23,029 bases of DNA. It comes from Nanobdellota archaeon. GTDB taxonomy: Archaea; Nanobdellota; Nanobdellia; Pacearchaeales; GW2011-AR1. Location of the stretch: the NCBI GenBank assembly GCA_020056045.1, contig JAGVIM010000192.1, forward strand, positions 1-23,029. The letters run 5' to 3'. This document shows positions 1 through 7,130 of the stretch, one piece after another. The notes below the pieces were generated by a model that worked only from the letters and a program-made list of their open reading frames with translations, searched no databases and was not told the origin of the DNA. The translations under genes and the position numbers were made by a program. Within the stretch, counting starts at the first letter, position 1. Each line of letters opens with the position of its first letter.

Positions 1-67
1 CTGCACCTGCAAAAGCTAGTGCTGCTGCAATGTATGTCTTGTAACCTTGTAATCTTTCTAATACCAT
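1..67 (-). CDS. Holin-like small membrane protein, N-terminus only (partial)
   Basis: The gene starts at an ATG at 67, about 6 bases after a strong ribosome binding site (AAGGAGGTG), and runs off the left edge after 22 codons. The visible peptide has a short charged start, the segment LQGYKTYIAAALAFAGA, and the beginning of a hydrophobic stretch. The pattern 'L-x-GYKTYI-x-AA' followed by a membrane helix is common in small phage holin-like or uncharacterised membrane proteins; that comparison is from memory. It is the last visible gene of the leftward operon and has the best Shine-Dalgarno site in it, which suggests high expression. Function is inferred only from this short start. Confidence 0.55.
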   Translation of the reverse strand, partial: MVLERLQGYKTYIAAALAFAGA

Positions 68-92
68 GTCTTCACCTCCTTGTTTTGTTTCA

Positions 93-689
93 TTATTGTT
101 CTAATTGACTCACATCGAAACCAACTTTTTTTAATATTTTTAGTTCAATTTCGTTTGCAGCGATTTCGTTTAGCCATTTATCTACTCGCAATCTTACTCC
201 CTCTGTTGGTTCTTCGTAATCAATTATTTCTCCTTTTTCATTTTTTTCGTTTGCTTCTACTGTAGCATACATCTTTGGATTAAATTCATCAGCATAACGA
301 TAAATTAAAACACAATCTGGTTCTTTTGGATAAGTTATTTGACCAAGCGTTTCTGGTTTCTTGCTAACTTTCTTTTTAGATATAGCGTCTTTTGATGTAT
401 GTACTATTGAAGTATAAGGAATTCTCATTGCTGAAAATACAGAGTTGATTCTTTGTACTGCAGATGCTGTTGATGCACCTTTGTAGTCATAATTATCTAT
501 TAGTTCTTTTATGAATACACCAACATAGATGTAATCTTTTCTATTAGATTCTGTTCGAACTTTAAGCTGTGATAATAGGTTGATATTATTTTCGATGAAT
601 AATTCTGCATAGTTTCTATTTTCGAGATTATCACTAATATCTTTTTGTCTATCTCTTCCACTTGATTCAATTTGCATTAATTGTGTCAT
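93..689 (-). CDS. Hypothetical protein, 198 aa
   Basis: I do not recognise this protein. The ATG at 689 follows AAAGGAGAAATAAATA, a good ribosome binding site. The protein is soluble, with no signal peptide or membrane segment. A helical N-terminal half (residues 1-90) is followed by a Lys/Ser-rich linker near 103-112 and a C-terminal part with a possible beta-strand region around PDCVLIYRYADEF and a short helix near KWLNEIAANEIELK. It lies between a broken mini-gene and the holin-like gene in the leftward operon, downstream of primase and a coiled-coil protein. It could be a structural or a regulatory protein; nothing in the sequence decides this. Confidence 0.8.
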   Translation of the reverse strand: MTQLMQIESSGRDRQKDISDNLENRNYAELFIENNINLLSQLKVRTESNRKDYIYVGVFIKELIDNYDYKGASTASAVQRINSVFSAMRIPYTSIVHTSKDAISKKKVSKKPETLGQITYPKEPDCVLIYRYADEFNPKMYATVEANEKNEKGEIIDYEEPTEGVRLRVDKWLNEIAANEIELKILKKVGFDVSQLEQ

Positions 690-717
690 TATTTATTTCT
701 CCTTTTGATTTTTTATA

Positions 718-798
718 TTATTTATGTTTAAGGTAATATAAGTATTTTTCACTTAAATTTTTTATTTCATCTTCTGTCTATGTGTTAAAAGATTTCAT
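718..798 (-). pseudogene. 26-codon mini-gene interrupted by in-frame TAG
   Basis: An ATG at 798 sits 11 bases after GGAGC, which overlaps the end of the coiled-coil gene. The frame reads MKSFNT, then TAG at 780-778, then TEDEIKNLSEKYLYYLKHK and TAA. The peptide after the stop is clearly protein-like (an acidic-capped amphipathic helix) and uses the same codons as its neighbours. A Trp (TGG) or Gln (CAG) at the stop would give an ordinary 26-aa protein. The reading is mine from manual translation. It is one of about a dozen small genes in the window broken by one small change. Confidence 0.5.
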
Positions 799-804
799 AT
801 TAAA

Positions 805-1842
805 TTATGCTCCTTGAATTTTTATTAAGGCATCTTTTTGTTTTTTTATCTTTTCTGTTGTTCTATTTATATCATCTATAAATCTATCTCTTGTCACTAC
901 TTGATTTAAGAGGAAATCGAGTCTTCCTGATTCTTCTGTTCTTTCGATTGCACCAAGAGTTATGTTTAAGAATTGTTGTTGTTCTGTCTTCTTTTTCTCT
1001 AATTTTGTGATGTCTTTTTGAATTCTGTTTAAGTGTGCTATGTCTATTGCTGTTAATTCTTTTTTAGTTGGAAATGTAATTAATTTTTCTTCTTTTATAA
1101 TTTTAATTTCCTTTTTCTTTTCTAATTTTTGTTTTTTTTCAAGTTTCTTTATTTTATTTATCTCTGCTTTCTTTTTCTTTTCTTGTTGTTTTATTAATTC
1201 TTTTTGACGTTCCTCATAATAATCAATCATCTGTTCACTGACTTTTTGAATTAGTGGTTCTGGTGTCTTTTTCATTTCTTTGTATATCTTTATTTGATTT
1301 TTTATAAGTTCTATTTTGTTTTTTTCTTCTATGAGTTCAAGTTTTTGTTTTTCTTTTTCTTGTTCTTTTCTTTTTTCCTTTTTCTTTTGAATCTCTTTTA
1401 ATTCATCTATATTGAGAAGTATTGGTTTTGGTGATTCTTTTTTACCTTGACCTGTTATTCTAATGTTATAACTATCTTCTATATTTCCACATGTTCCAAG
1501 ACCAGCAATTTCTAAATGAGACATTCTCCAAATGTCTTCAGCTTCGGCTTCTGTAACATTTTCTATCCAATCTTGAAAATTCGGTATTTGTGTTCTTAAT
1601 GGGATTACAAATTTTTGTGTAATTAATATATTTTTTAATGTTCTTATTACTATTGGATTTATTGGAGGACTATCACAAAAATTTAAGTCTAAATCAAATC
1701 TTACCCAATATTCCATTATTTCTGTGCCATCATAATTTGGCATTATTATCTTCGAAGGTCCGACACCTTCATATTCTCTTGGCTCATCAAACGTGGATGA
1801 TGTTCTTTCCCATCCTGGAACTGTTCCAAGTCTAGCTCCCAT
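805..1842 (-). CDS. Coiled-coil protein of unknown function, 345 aa
   Basis: The ATG at 1842 shares its A with the TAA of the primase gene (TAATG), and a GGTGA ribosome binding site lies 5 bases upstream, so translation is coupled to the primase. Residues 1-135 form a globular part with four Trp residues (WERTSS, YWVRFD, DWIENV, IWRMSH). Residues 150-320 are extremely Lys/Glu-rich, with long heptad-like stretches predicted to form coiled coils. A short helical end follows. There is no signal peptide or membrane segment. I do not recognise the globular part. A virion or scaffolding role is possible because long coiled coils are common there, but this is a guess. Confidence 0.75.
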   Translation of the reverse strand: MGARLGTVPGWERTSSTFDEPREYEGVGPSKIIMPNYDGTEIMEYWVRFDLDLNFCDSPPINPIVIRTLKNILITQKFVIPLRTQIPNFQDWIENVTEAEAEDIWRMSHLEIAGLGTCGNIEDSYNIRITGQGKKESPKPILLNIDELKEIQKKKEKRKEQEKEKQKLELIEEKNKIELIKNQIKIYKEMKKTPEPLIQKVSEQMIDYYEERQKELIKQQEKKKKAEINKIKKLEKKQKLEKKKEIKIIKEEKLITFPTKKELTAIDIAHLNRIQKDITKLEKKKTEQQQFLNITLGAIERTEESGRLDFLLNQVVTRDRFIDDINRTTEKIKKQKDALIKIQGA

Positions 1843-3167
1843 TATCTCACCAACTTCTTAAAAAATTCTGATTCAAGATTAAACGTGTTATGTTGTAATT
1901 TTGTGTCAATTACTTTATTTTTGAATTCTTTTAATATTTTTTGTTTATCATTATCACTTGCATAAATTTGTATTATAAAATTATTTTCCTTTTCTTTATA
2001 GTGAACTCTTCCAGGAGTTTCAATATTAAATTTTTTCCATCCAAAAATTCTATCCGTTTCTTCATCTATTTGATTTTGAAATTCTAATTCTTCTTCTGGT
2101 GTGAAATCTTGTTTTTGATTAGTAGTTAGTTCGACTACATCTTTAAATTTATATCTAAGTGCACGTTCTCCCCATTCAGGATGTTTTATTATATTTTTAT
2201 CCAGTACCTCATATAGTGATTTTGTTTCATTTACGTCACATTTATTGTAGAATAGTAACTTTTTGTTATCATCTCGATATTTATTTATATTAAAATTTTC
2301 TAATTTAAATTCATTAGATTCCATTTTCATTAAGTTTTCGTTTATTGGAATACACACTAAATCATATTTTTGATGAGGAGAACCTATCAGTTTAAATAAT
2401 CTTCCAGGAGTGTTGAGTGGATCAATTTTTGTTTTTGTAATTCCTTTTTCTTTTCTTATTGAATCTAAATGTATTATTAATCCATTCATTTTTGCCATTG
2501 TTTCAAAGACATTTACTCTACATAAATTATGGTGAACGAGTATTTGAACTCCATTTCCTGACGTTTGAATGTTGTATGAATTTGGAATAAATGTATTTAA
2601 TTCTTCAGATACTATATCAATAGTTTTTTGTAAGTCTTCTCTATTGTTTAAATCAAGTATATTTCCAGATTTAATATCAATATCAATTCCTAAACTACAC
2701 GCTTTTATGAGCTTCTCGTTTACATATTGAACTTTTGGTTGAATTACTTGTTTATCATGAAGACTAAGTGTTCCATAAAAAGCTCTTCCTTGTGTTGCAT
2801 ATTCATCTACTTTTTCTGGAGTGTTAAAATGTAATTTGTGTTTATCCTTTGAATTTATCCATCGATAAATTATTCTTTTATATTTTCTGCATTTTGGGTT
2901 TGAGCATTTTAAAGTGTGAATTACATTTCTTTCTATATCTTCTTCTGGAACTTGTAATGTTCCATTACATATAACTTTATTTTTGTCCATTCGAGTACAT
3001 TTTTTAGATAGATATTTTACATAACTTTCCTCATATATTGGAGTATAAGCATTTAGTCTTATAGCATCGATAGATTTTGGTGTCGAATAACTTGACCATA
3101 TTTCATTTAGATTATTCTTTCTTATATGTTCAAGTATTTTTAATGGATTGTCGAATATTGTTTTCAT
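1842..3167 (-). CDS. Archaeo-eukaryotic primase (AEP) / primase-polymerase
   Basis: This 441-aa protein carries the expected AEP motif series. Motif I is the metal-binding DxD in LGIDIDIKSG (D162, D164). Motif II is QTSGNGVQILVHH (S203-G206, H212/H213). A third acidic residue lies in KIDPLNTPGRLFKLIGSPHQK (D249), with the basic R256 and the GSPH at 262-265 that resemble primase-polymerase nucleotide-binding motifs. Four cysteines before the catalytic core (C57, C67, C88, C93) could bind zinc. It would make RNA or DNA primers for viral replication. No helicase domain is visible in the C-terminal 150 residues. The ATG at 3167 has no clear ribosome binding site. The next gene overlaps by TAATG. 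Confidence 0.82.
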   Translation of the reverse strand: MKTIFDNPLKILEHIRKNNLNEIWSSYSTPKSIDAIRLNAYTPIYEESYVKYLSKKCTRMDKNKVICNGTLQVPEEDIERNVIHTLKCSNPKCRKYKRIIYRWINSKDKHKLHFNTPEKVDEYATQGRAFYGTLSLHDKQVIQPKVQYVNEKLIKACSLGIDIDIKSGNILDLNNREDLQKTIDIVSEELNTFIPNSYNIQTSGNGVQILVHHNLCRVNVFETMAKMNGLIIHLDSIRKEKGITKTKIDPLNTPGRLFKLIGSPHQKYDLVCIPINENLMKMESNEFKLENFNINKYRDDNKKLLFYNKCDVNETKSLYEVLDKNIIKHPEWGERALRYKFKDVVELTTNQKQDFTPEEELEFQNQIDEETDRIFGWKKFNIETPGRVHYKEKENNFIIQIYASDNDKQKILKEFKNKVIDTKLQHNTFNLESEFFKKLVR

Positions 3168-3186
3168 AATTTAATATTTTTTTTAT

Positions 3187-3321
3187 TTAATGTTGTTTAT
3201 TTGGACAATATTTCATATGTGCCATCATTTGAGATTTTGGATATTCTTTTTTTCTATATCTTTTTCCACAGTAATCACATTCTATTTCATTTGTTTCTTT
3301 TATTTCATGATATTTACACAT
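3187..3321 (-). CDS. Small CCHC zinc-finger protein, 44 aa
   Basis: Translated by hand from ATG 3321 to TAA 3187; the ATG overlaps the TAA of the gene before it by one base. It has one zinc finger: ECDYCGKRY supplies C15 and C18, and AHMKYC supplies H35 and C39, giving a C-x2-C-x16-H-x3-C pattern like classical zinc fingers of archaeal viruses. The surrounding residues are basic (KRYRKKEYPK), which suits nucleic-acid binding. It is probably a transcription regulator or DNA-binding accessory protein of the replication operon; no target is known. Confidence 0.75.
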   Translation of the reverse strand: MCKYHEIKETNEIECDYCGKRYRKKEYPKSQMMAHMKYCPNKQH

Positions 3322-3479
3322 TAAGATACCTTCTTGATTTTTGAAATAATTATTTTGTCTACGTCATAAGTCACTTCATATCTTCCTTCTTTGAAGTTTA
3401 TTTCATCTAAGTATTCTTTATTAAATGCAATCATTCTTCCAGATTGTGTTTTAGTCATTGTTCTATTTTCACATTTCAT
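3321..3479 (-). CDS. Small protein, 52 aa, possibly AbrB-like
   Basis: Translated by hand from ATG 3479 to TAA 3321. It is the first gene of the leftward operon, about 60 bases downstream of the start expected from the TATA box near 3565. No strong ribosome binding site is visible. The sequence TKTQSGRMIAFNKEYL followed by GRYEVTYDVDKIIISKI has the rhythm of a swapped-hairpin AbrB/SpoVT-type fold, a family often used by archaea and their viruses for autoregulation. That resemblance is weak and could be chance. Being promoter-proximal fits a regulator. Confidence 0.6.
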   Translation of the reverse strand: MKCENRTMTKTQSGRMIAFNKEYLDEINFKEGRYEVTYDVDKIIISKIKKVS

Positions 3480-3559
3480 AATAATTCATAATCTATGTAT
3501 GTTATTCCTTAAAAATGGTTTTAGAGGGTATTAATATAATGTTAATATAGCTTTAAAGG

Positions 3560-3569
3560 TATATAAGCT
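3560..3569 (-). promoter_or_regulatory. Archaeal TATA box for the leftward primase operon
   Basis: On the minus strand the left repeat arm reads AGCTTATATACC, a good match to the archaeal box A (T/C)TTATATA. Transcription would start about 25 bases further left, near 3538, leaving a leader of about 60 bases before the ATG at 3479. Confidence 0.55.
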
Positions 3570-3617
3570 TTGTGATTTGATTTTATTATAAAAATATAGT
3601 TATAAAAACATCACAAG

Positions 3618-3627
3618 GCTTATATAC
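3618..3627 (+). promoter_or_regulatory. Archaeal TATA box, rightward, distal
   Basis: The right repeat arm reads GGCTTATATACTT on the plus strand. A start near 3647 would give a leader of about 180 bases before the metalloprotease gene. It mirrors the leftward box, so one regulator could control both. Confidence 0.5.
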
Positions 3628-3716
3628 TTATATGTTGTATTATACTTAGTAATTTCTTCTTTTATAAAATTATTTATATATTAAAATCAAAAACGATAGC
3701 GGTTGCCTCCGATGGT

Positions 3717-3726
3717 TTTATATACT
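3717..3726 (+). promoter_or_regulatory. Archaeal TATA box, rightward, proximal
   Basis: TTTTATATAC follows a short GC-richer patch (CGATAGCGGTTGCCTCCGAT) that stands out from the surrounding A/T and may act as a TFB recognition element or operator. Expected transcription start is near 3748, giving a 75-80 base leader. This is the likeliest main promoter of the 3826-11498 operon. Confidence 0.55.
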
Positions 3727-3788
3727 ATTAAGTTTATATGTAAGCTTGTAGATATGAAAATTTTTTATTCTTATAATTGGTGAAAATT

Positions 3789-3833
3789 ATGTTTAATTTA
3801 ATTGGTACAAGTAGTTTATATAATTATGGCTAA
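3789..3833 (+). CDS. Possible 14-aa leader peptide upstream of the JAMM gene
   Basis: An ATG at 3789 follows a textbook GGTGA site with a 5-base spacer and opens the frame MFNLIGTSSLYNYG before TAA. Its end overlaps the ATG of the metalloprotease gene at 3826, which has no ribosome binding site of its own. This arrangement suggests translational coupling. The product is too short to recognise. Confidence 0.4.
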   Translation: MFNLIGTSSLYNYG

Positions 3834-4569
3834 ATTAAGTTTGGTTGAAGATATTGTTGATAAAGAATTTGATATTATTTCTAAGAAAATTGATAATATT
3901 CATGATTCTTTATTTTCGTATATTTTAAGTATTAATATTCTACGAGGTGTGTATGATTGTAATTACGAGGTTATCATTGATAATAAACTTAAACGAAAGA
4001 TGATAGAAAAAACAATTGAAAGTAAAGAAAGGGGTATTGAGTTAGGATTTAATTTATATATAGATGAAATGAATGTTTTGAAAAGTGATGATTATTGCGA
4101 AGGAAATGAATGTAGTATTTTACATTTATTTCCTTCAAGTGGGAATTTTATGGGAGACTTTCATACTCATAAATCGAGTTCTTCAGAACCATCATTTAGA
4201 GATTTAGATGCTATTTATATTGTTGGATTTGGATGTATTGGTGGATTTGTTGATGAAATTTCTACTATAAGATGTTATAAAAGGAAATCTAAATTTAGTG
4301 AATTAGTCAAAGAAAAAATAAAGAATATTTCTAATTTTTATGAGAGAGAAGATATTAAGTTTCAAGAGTTACGTGAAATTGAATTGAAAAAACATAATAA
4401 ATGGATTGAAAAACAATTTTTAAGTGAGGATGAAGCAGCTATTGAATCAAACAAAATAAATGAATCATACAGAAAATTATTAAAAGTTTATGAAGAATAT
4501 TTAAAAATTAGAGATAAAAAACATAATTATATTTTGAATAAATATTTTGATATTATAGAAATAATATAA
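3826..4569 (+). CDS. JAMM/MPN-type metalloprotease (JAB domain), 247 aa
   Basis: The complete JAMM zinc motif is present: GDFHTHKSSSSEPSFRDLD gives H113-x-H115-x7-S123-x2-D126, with the conserved upstream glutamate at E72 in IELGFNLYID. JAMM proteins cleave isopeptide or peptide bonds, for example removing ubiquitin-like or sulfur-carrier modifiers. Residues 160-247 form a charged coiled coil, and residues 10-30 carry the N-terminal helix shared with other genes of this operon. I chose ATG 3826; a TTG at 3802 adds eight unlikely residues and has no ribosome binding site. It is first in the rightward operon. Peptidase chemistry is well supported; the substrate is unknown. Confidence 0.85.
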   Translation: MAKLSLVEDIVDKEFDIISKKIDNIHDSLFSYILSINILRGVYDCNYEVIIDNKLKRKMIEKTIESKERGIELGFNLYIDEMNVLKSDDYCEGNECSILHLFPSSGNFMGDFHTHKSSSSEPSFRDLDAIYIVGFGCIGGFVDEISTIRCYKRKSKFSELVKEKIKNISNFYEREDIKFQELREIELKKHNKWIEKQFLSEDEAAIESNKINESYRKLLKVYEEYLKIRDKKHNYILNKYFDIIEII

Positions 4570-4612
4570 TGAAAGAATAAGTAAATATAAGTAATATAGG
4601 ATGTGAAATAAA

Positions 4613-4885
4613 ATGACAACAAACGAAGAATTAATAGAACAGAAAATATTAGATATACCAGAAGAAAGAACATTAGTATATCCAGAAAGATATGGTATGT
4701 TTGAATTGTATATGATAGCTGTAAGAAGAGCACGAAGAATTAAACAACTTCCTCATGCTGAGTTTACTCTTGCTCGTGAAGCGTCGAGAATGACAGCTTA
4801 TCGGTTCTTAGAAGAAATTAAAAAGGTTTGTCCTGAATATTATAAACATTTTATAGAGATGGCAGCAGATGAGATGCCAGATTAG
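4613..4885 (+). CDS. Small protein, 90 aa, family sharing a C-terminal domain
   Basis: The ATG at 4613 follows GGATGTGAAATAAA. The C-terminal 40 residues (LAREASRMTAYRFLEE, then EYYKHFIEMAADEMPD) align with the ends of the 136-aa (5884) and 203-aa (6306) proteins, so three of the four or five small genes around the two JAMM genes are paralogues in this part. All three end in a short tail finishing with Asp. The N-terminal half has ERTLVYPERYGMF and a basic VRRARRIKQ helix. I do not recognise the family. The C-terminal domain is probably a helical protein-protein interaction module. Confidence 0.75.
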   Translation: MTTNEELIEQKILDIPEERTLVYPERYGMFELYMIAVRRARRIKQLPHAEFTLAREASRMTAYRFLEEIKKVCPEYYKHFIEMAADEMPD

Positions 4886-4906
4886 ATTATAAAGAAAGGT
4901 GTAAAT

Positions 4907-4972
4907 ATGGGGTATAGATTTATAAACTTAGAAGATGAAAAAATAACACAATTATTTAGCACATTAGAATAA
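4907..4972 (+). CDS. Possible 21-aa peptide
   Basis: An ATG at 4907 lies 4 bases after AAAGGTGT. The frame runs 21 codons (MGYRFINLEDEKITQLF and four more) to TAA. Ribosome site and codon choice look genuine, but the length is near what chance allows in this composition. Confidence 0.3.
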   Translation: MGYRFINLEDEKITQLFSTLE

Positions 4973-5001
4973 AATATAAAAGAGGTAATAAAATAATAAA
5001 T

Positions 5002-5859
5002 ATGGCAACTTTATATGAAATACCAGCTACATATTATGAAAGTTTTATAAAAACTTTCTCTAAAAAATTAGATGATATTCTTGATACTTTAAATGATGAA
5101 CAAGATATTCTTGAAGTTTTAAAGATTGTAGTTAGTGATATTCATAAAAGGTACATTGGACTTGATGAATCATATCTTTCAGATACAGAATTCGAAGAAG
5201 AATTATTAGATATTTTAAGTAATATACTAAAAAAAATAAAAGAAGGAAAATTAAAAGTCGCATATTTCACAGATAATTCGATAAAAATATTAAAAGAAAT
5301 AATATACAGATCTGAAAATAGAGAATACTCTGTAAATTTATGTATATATAAAAACAAACTATTGTCTGAAATATTTGTTAATTATATTATAAAAGAAGGA
5401 AAATCAAGTATTAAAATTACACCAAGAATTAAAATTCAATGTGATAAAGACAAAGAAATTATATCAAATTTTCGTACTCATCCAACTGGTCATTTAAATA
5501 TACCATCATTAAATGATTTATTTATATTTAATTCAGGAAACAGATATTTTGATTGTATAGGAACCAATAAAACAAAAAATAAAATTAGTTGTTTTGCACA
5601 TAAACATTTAAGTTTACTTGATAATATAAATGAAAGGAATAACCTTTTATTTAAAATAAATCAAGTTGAAGAAATAAGAATTAAAAGTCATAAATATAAA
5701 CAATCTTATAGAAACAAACTATTTAATTACAGACAACAATTATATAATGAATTACTTAATAGATTTTATAATCAATTTAATCCAGAAGAAATTAAATATA
5801 TTATTTTAGAAACTATAAATGATGGAAAAAAAGAAGTTGATATAATAGAAAATAAATAA
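5002..5859 (+). CDS. Degenerate JAMM-domain paralogue, 285 aa
   Basis: This protein aligns with the JAMM protein at 3826. E108 in REYSVNLCIY matches the conserved glutamate region. NFRTHPTGHLNIPSLNDL (R158-T-H160 ... S169-x2-D172) matches the zinc motif, and FDCIGTNKTKNKISCF matches the following CIG...IRCY strand. The first zinc histidine is replaced by Arg, and the spacing to Ser is one residue too long, so zinc binding is probably lost. A longer helical N-terminus (1-100) and a basic coiled-coil tail (210-285) flank the domain. It may be an inactive partner that pairs with the active enzyme, as in the proteasome lid and COP9 signalosome, where active and inactive MPN subunits pair. Pairing here is inference. 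Confidence 0.6.
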   Translation: MATLYEIPATYYESFIKTFSKKLDDILDTLNDEQDILEVLKIVVSDIHKRYIGLDESYLSDTEFEEELLDILSNILKKIKEGKLKVAYFTDNSIKILKEIIYRSENREYSVNLCIYKNKLLSEIFVNYIIKEGKSSIKITPRIKIQCDKDKEIISNFRTHPTGHLNIPSLNDLFIFNSGNRYFDCIGTNKTKNKISCFAHKHLSLLDNINERNNLLFKINQVEEIRIKSHKYKQSYRNKLFNYRQQLYNELLNRFYNQFNPEEIKYIILETINDGKKEVDIIENK

Positions 5860-5883
5860 ATAAATTAAAAGATGTGATAAAAT

Positions 5884-6294
5884 ATGAATAAAAAAGATAT
5901 AAAAGATGACATTGACGACAAATTTAATGAAATAGAAAACAAAATTGATAATATAAGAAAGAAATTTTTAACAGAAGAAGAATTTAAACAAATGGAAGAA
6001 GAAGAAACTTCTTACAAAATAGGTAATTTTTATAATGCCTTATGTGAAGATGGTAGAAGAACGAATGAAATGTATAAAAGAGTAAAATACAAAATATACA
6101 AAGATTCAATAGAAGAAGTATATAATTCATTAAAAGAAAATAGAATTCCAGAAGACAGAAAAGATTTTGAATTAGTAAGAAAATCTGCAAGAAAAACTGC
6201 ATTAGTTCTTTTAAATGAAATTTATAGAACAACAAAAGATCCAGTTTTACATGATCATTTTAGTAAGTTATTTGCAATAATAGCATCAGATTAA
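5884..6294 (+). CDS. Small protein, 136 aa, shared N-terminal helix and C-terminal domain
   Basis: The ATG at 5884 follows GATGTGATAAAAT. Residues 10-28 (DDKFNEIENKIDNIRKKF) carry the amphipathic helix also found at the start of the JAMM, GNAT and 830-aa proteins. Residues 96-136 (LVRKSARKTALVLLNEIYR through FSKLFAIIASD) align with the C-terminal domain of the 90-aa and 203-aa neighbours. The middle is charged and helical. It thus links the two sequence themes of the operon in one polypeptide, which suggests an adaptor. Function is unknown. Confidence 0.75.
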   Translation: MNKKDIKDDIDDKFNEIENKIDNIRKKFLTEEEFKQMEEEETSYKIGNFYNALCEDGRRTNEMYKRVKYKIYKDSIEEVYNSLKENRIPEDRKDFELVRKSARKTALVLLNEIYRTTKDPVLHDHFSKLFAIIASD

Positions 6295-6305
6295 GAGGAT
6301 TTAAT

Positions 6306-6917
6306 ATGACATTTTATGAAGATTTATATAAAGAATATGTATTAAATAATAAAAGTACAGTAGAAATATATGATACAATAAAAGCTAACAATAAAGTGTG
6401 GTTGGAAGATATTTTTTTTGATGTAATGGCAAGATTAAAATATAATATTGAATTATTAGATTTAAATGATGATTATAATAAGAATGATAAAGTATTAGAT
6501 TTACTTGATATTGAATACAATGAAACAAAAAACGAAAAATTATATCAAATAATTAATCATCTAAAAAAATATAATGATGAAAAAAAACTTAGAATACAAA
6601 AATATAGAGAAGAAGAAAAATTTAAAGAAGAAAATCCTACTCCAAAAGAAATTATCGAAAGAATAAATAGTAAAATTAATGAAGAAAAATGGAATAGTAT
6701 AAAAAAAGAAATAGGATATGATTATTATGACACATATGAAGAAGTTATAAATGAAGTTAATCAACATGATGAATATTCCGATTCAGAAAGAACAATTATG
6801 TTAGTAAAAAATTCTTCACAAAAAGTTTCAAATATATTTCTACAACAAATTAAAAAATATATGCCTAAGGAATATTATCATTTCAAAGCTTTAGTTGAGA
6901 AAATATCTCCCGATTAG
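6306..6917 (+). CDS. Small protein, 203 aa, family sharing a C-terminal domain
   Basis: The ATG at 6306 follows AAGAGGATTTAAT and lies 12 bases after the previous stop. The last 40 residues (LVKNSSQKVSNIFLQQIKK through YYHFKALVEKISPD) match the ends of the 90-aa and 136-aa proteins. The rest is acidic and helical, with a Lys/Glu-rich stretch near residues 85-115. It ends with TAG followed by a new ribosome site. I do not recognise it beyond this paralogy. Confidence 0.75.
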   Translation: MTFYEDLYKEYVLNNKSTVEIYDTIKANNKVWLEDIFFDVMARLKYNIELLDLNDDYNKNDKVLDLLDIEYNETKNEKLYQIINHLKKYNDEKKLRIQKYREEEKFKEENPTPKEIIERINSKINEEKWNSIKKEIGYDYYDTYEEVINEVNQHDEYSDSERTIMLVKNSSQKVSNIFLQQIKKYMPKEYYHFKALVEKISPD

Positions 6918-6925
6918 GAATAATT

Positions 6926-7108
6926 ATGAAACCTTTAATAAGACCACAAAAGTTTGGTTCAACTAATACAGATGATTGGATACAGTTTCAACTGAGAAAA
7001 TGTAGTGAGGAGCAAAAAACAAAGAAACTATTTAAAACAAAGGAATGCAGAATCTATTTAACTCCATTTTTAGATAGAAATGAAAAATTATTTAAAAAGT
7101 TTGAATAA
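6926..7108 (+). CDS. Small protein, 60 aa
   Basis: The ATG at 6926 lies 9 bases after the previous stop and follows AGGAATAATT. The protein is basic, with a short motif TDDWIQFQLRKCSEEQKTKK and a basic, aromatic C-terminus (RNEKLFKKFE). No family is recognised. Operon position and ribosome site support it as real. Confidence 0.6.
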   Translation: MKPLIRPQKFGSTNTDDWIQFQLRKCSEEQKTKKLFKTKECRIYLTPFLDRNEKLFKKFE

Positions 7109-7130
7109 ATAAATCAAGAAAAGGATAATT

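Larger units (their letters stand above)
3559..3629. repeat. Imperfect inverted repeat with divergent TATA boxes
   Basis: The left arm GGTATATAAGCTTTGTGATT (3559-3578) matches the reverse complement of the right arm in CATCACAAGGCTTATATACT (about 3609-3628) with only a few mismatches. The two arms are separated by about 30 bases of nearly pure A/T. Each arm contains a CTTATATA box pointing outward. It could be an operator for a dimeric regulator, a two-way promoter or part of a replication origin. Confidence 0.7.

Noticed and set aside
1638..1835. Open frames on the strand opposite the long genes (for example 1638-1835, 15232-15678, 22201-22539)
   Set aside because: They are hydrophobic, Leu/Phe/Ser-rich shadows of AT-rich genes, lack ribosome sites and are fully covered by recognised genes on the other strand.
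3802..3825. TTG start extending the JAMM protein by eight residues
   Set aside because: No ribosome site at the right distance, and the added residues overlap the leader peptide; ATG 3826 is preferred.
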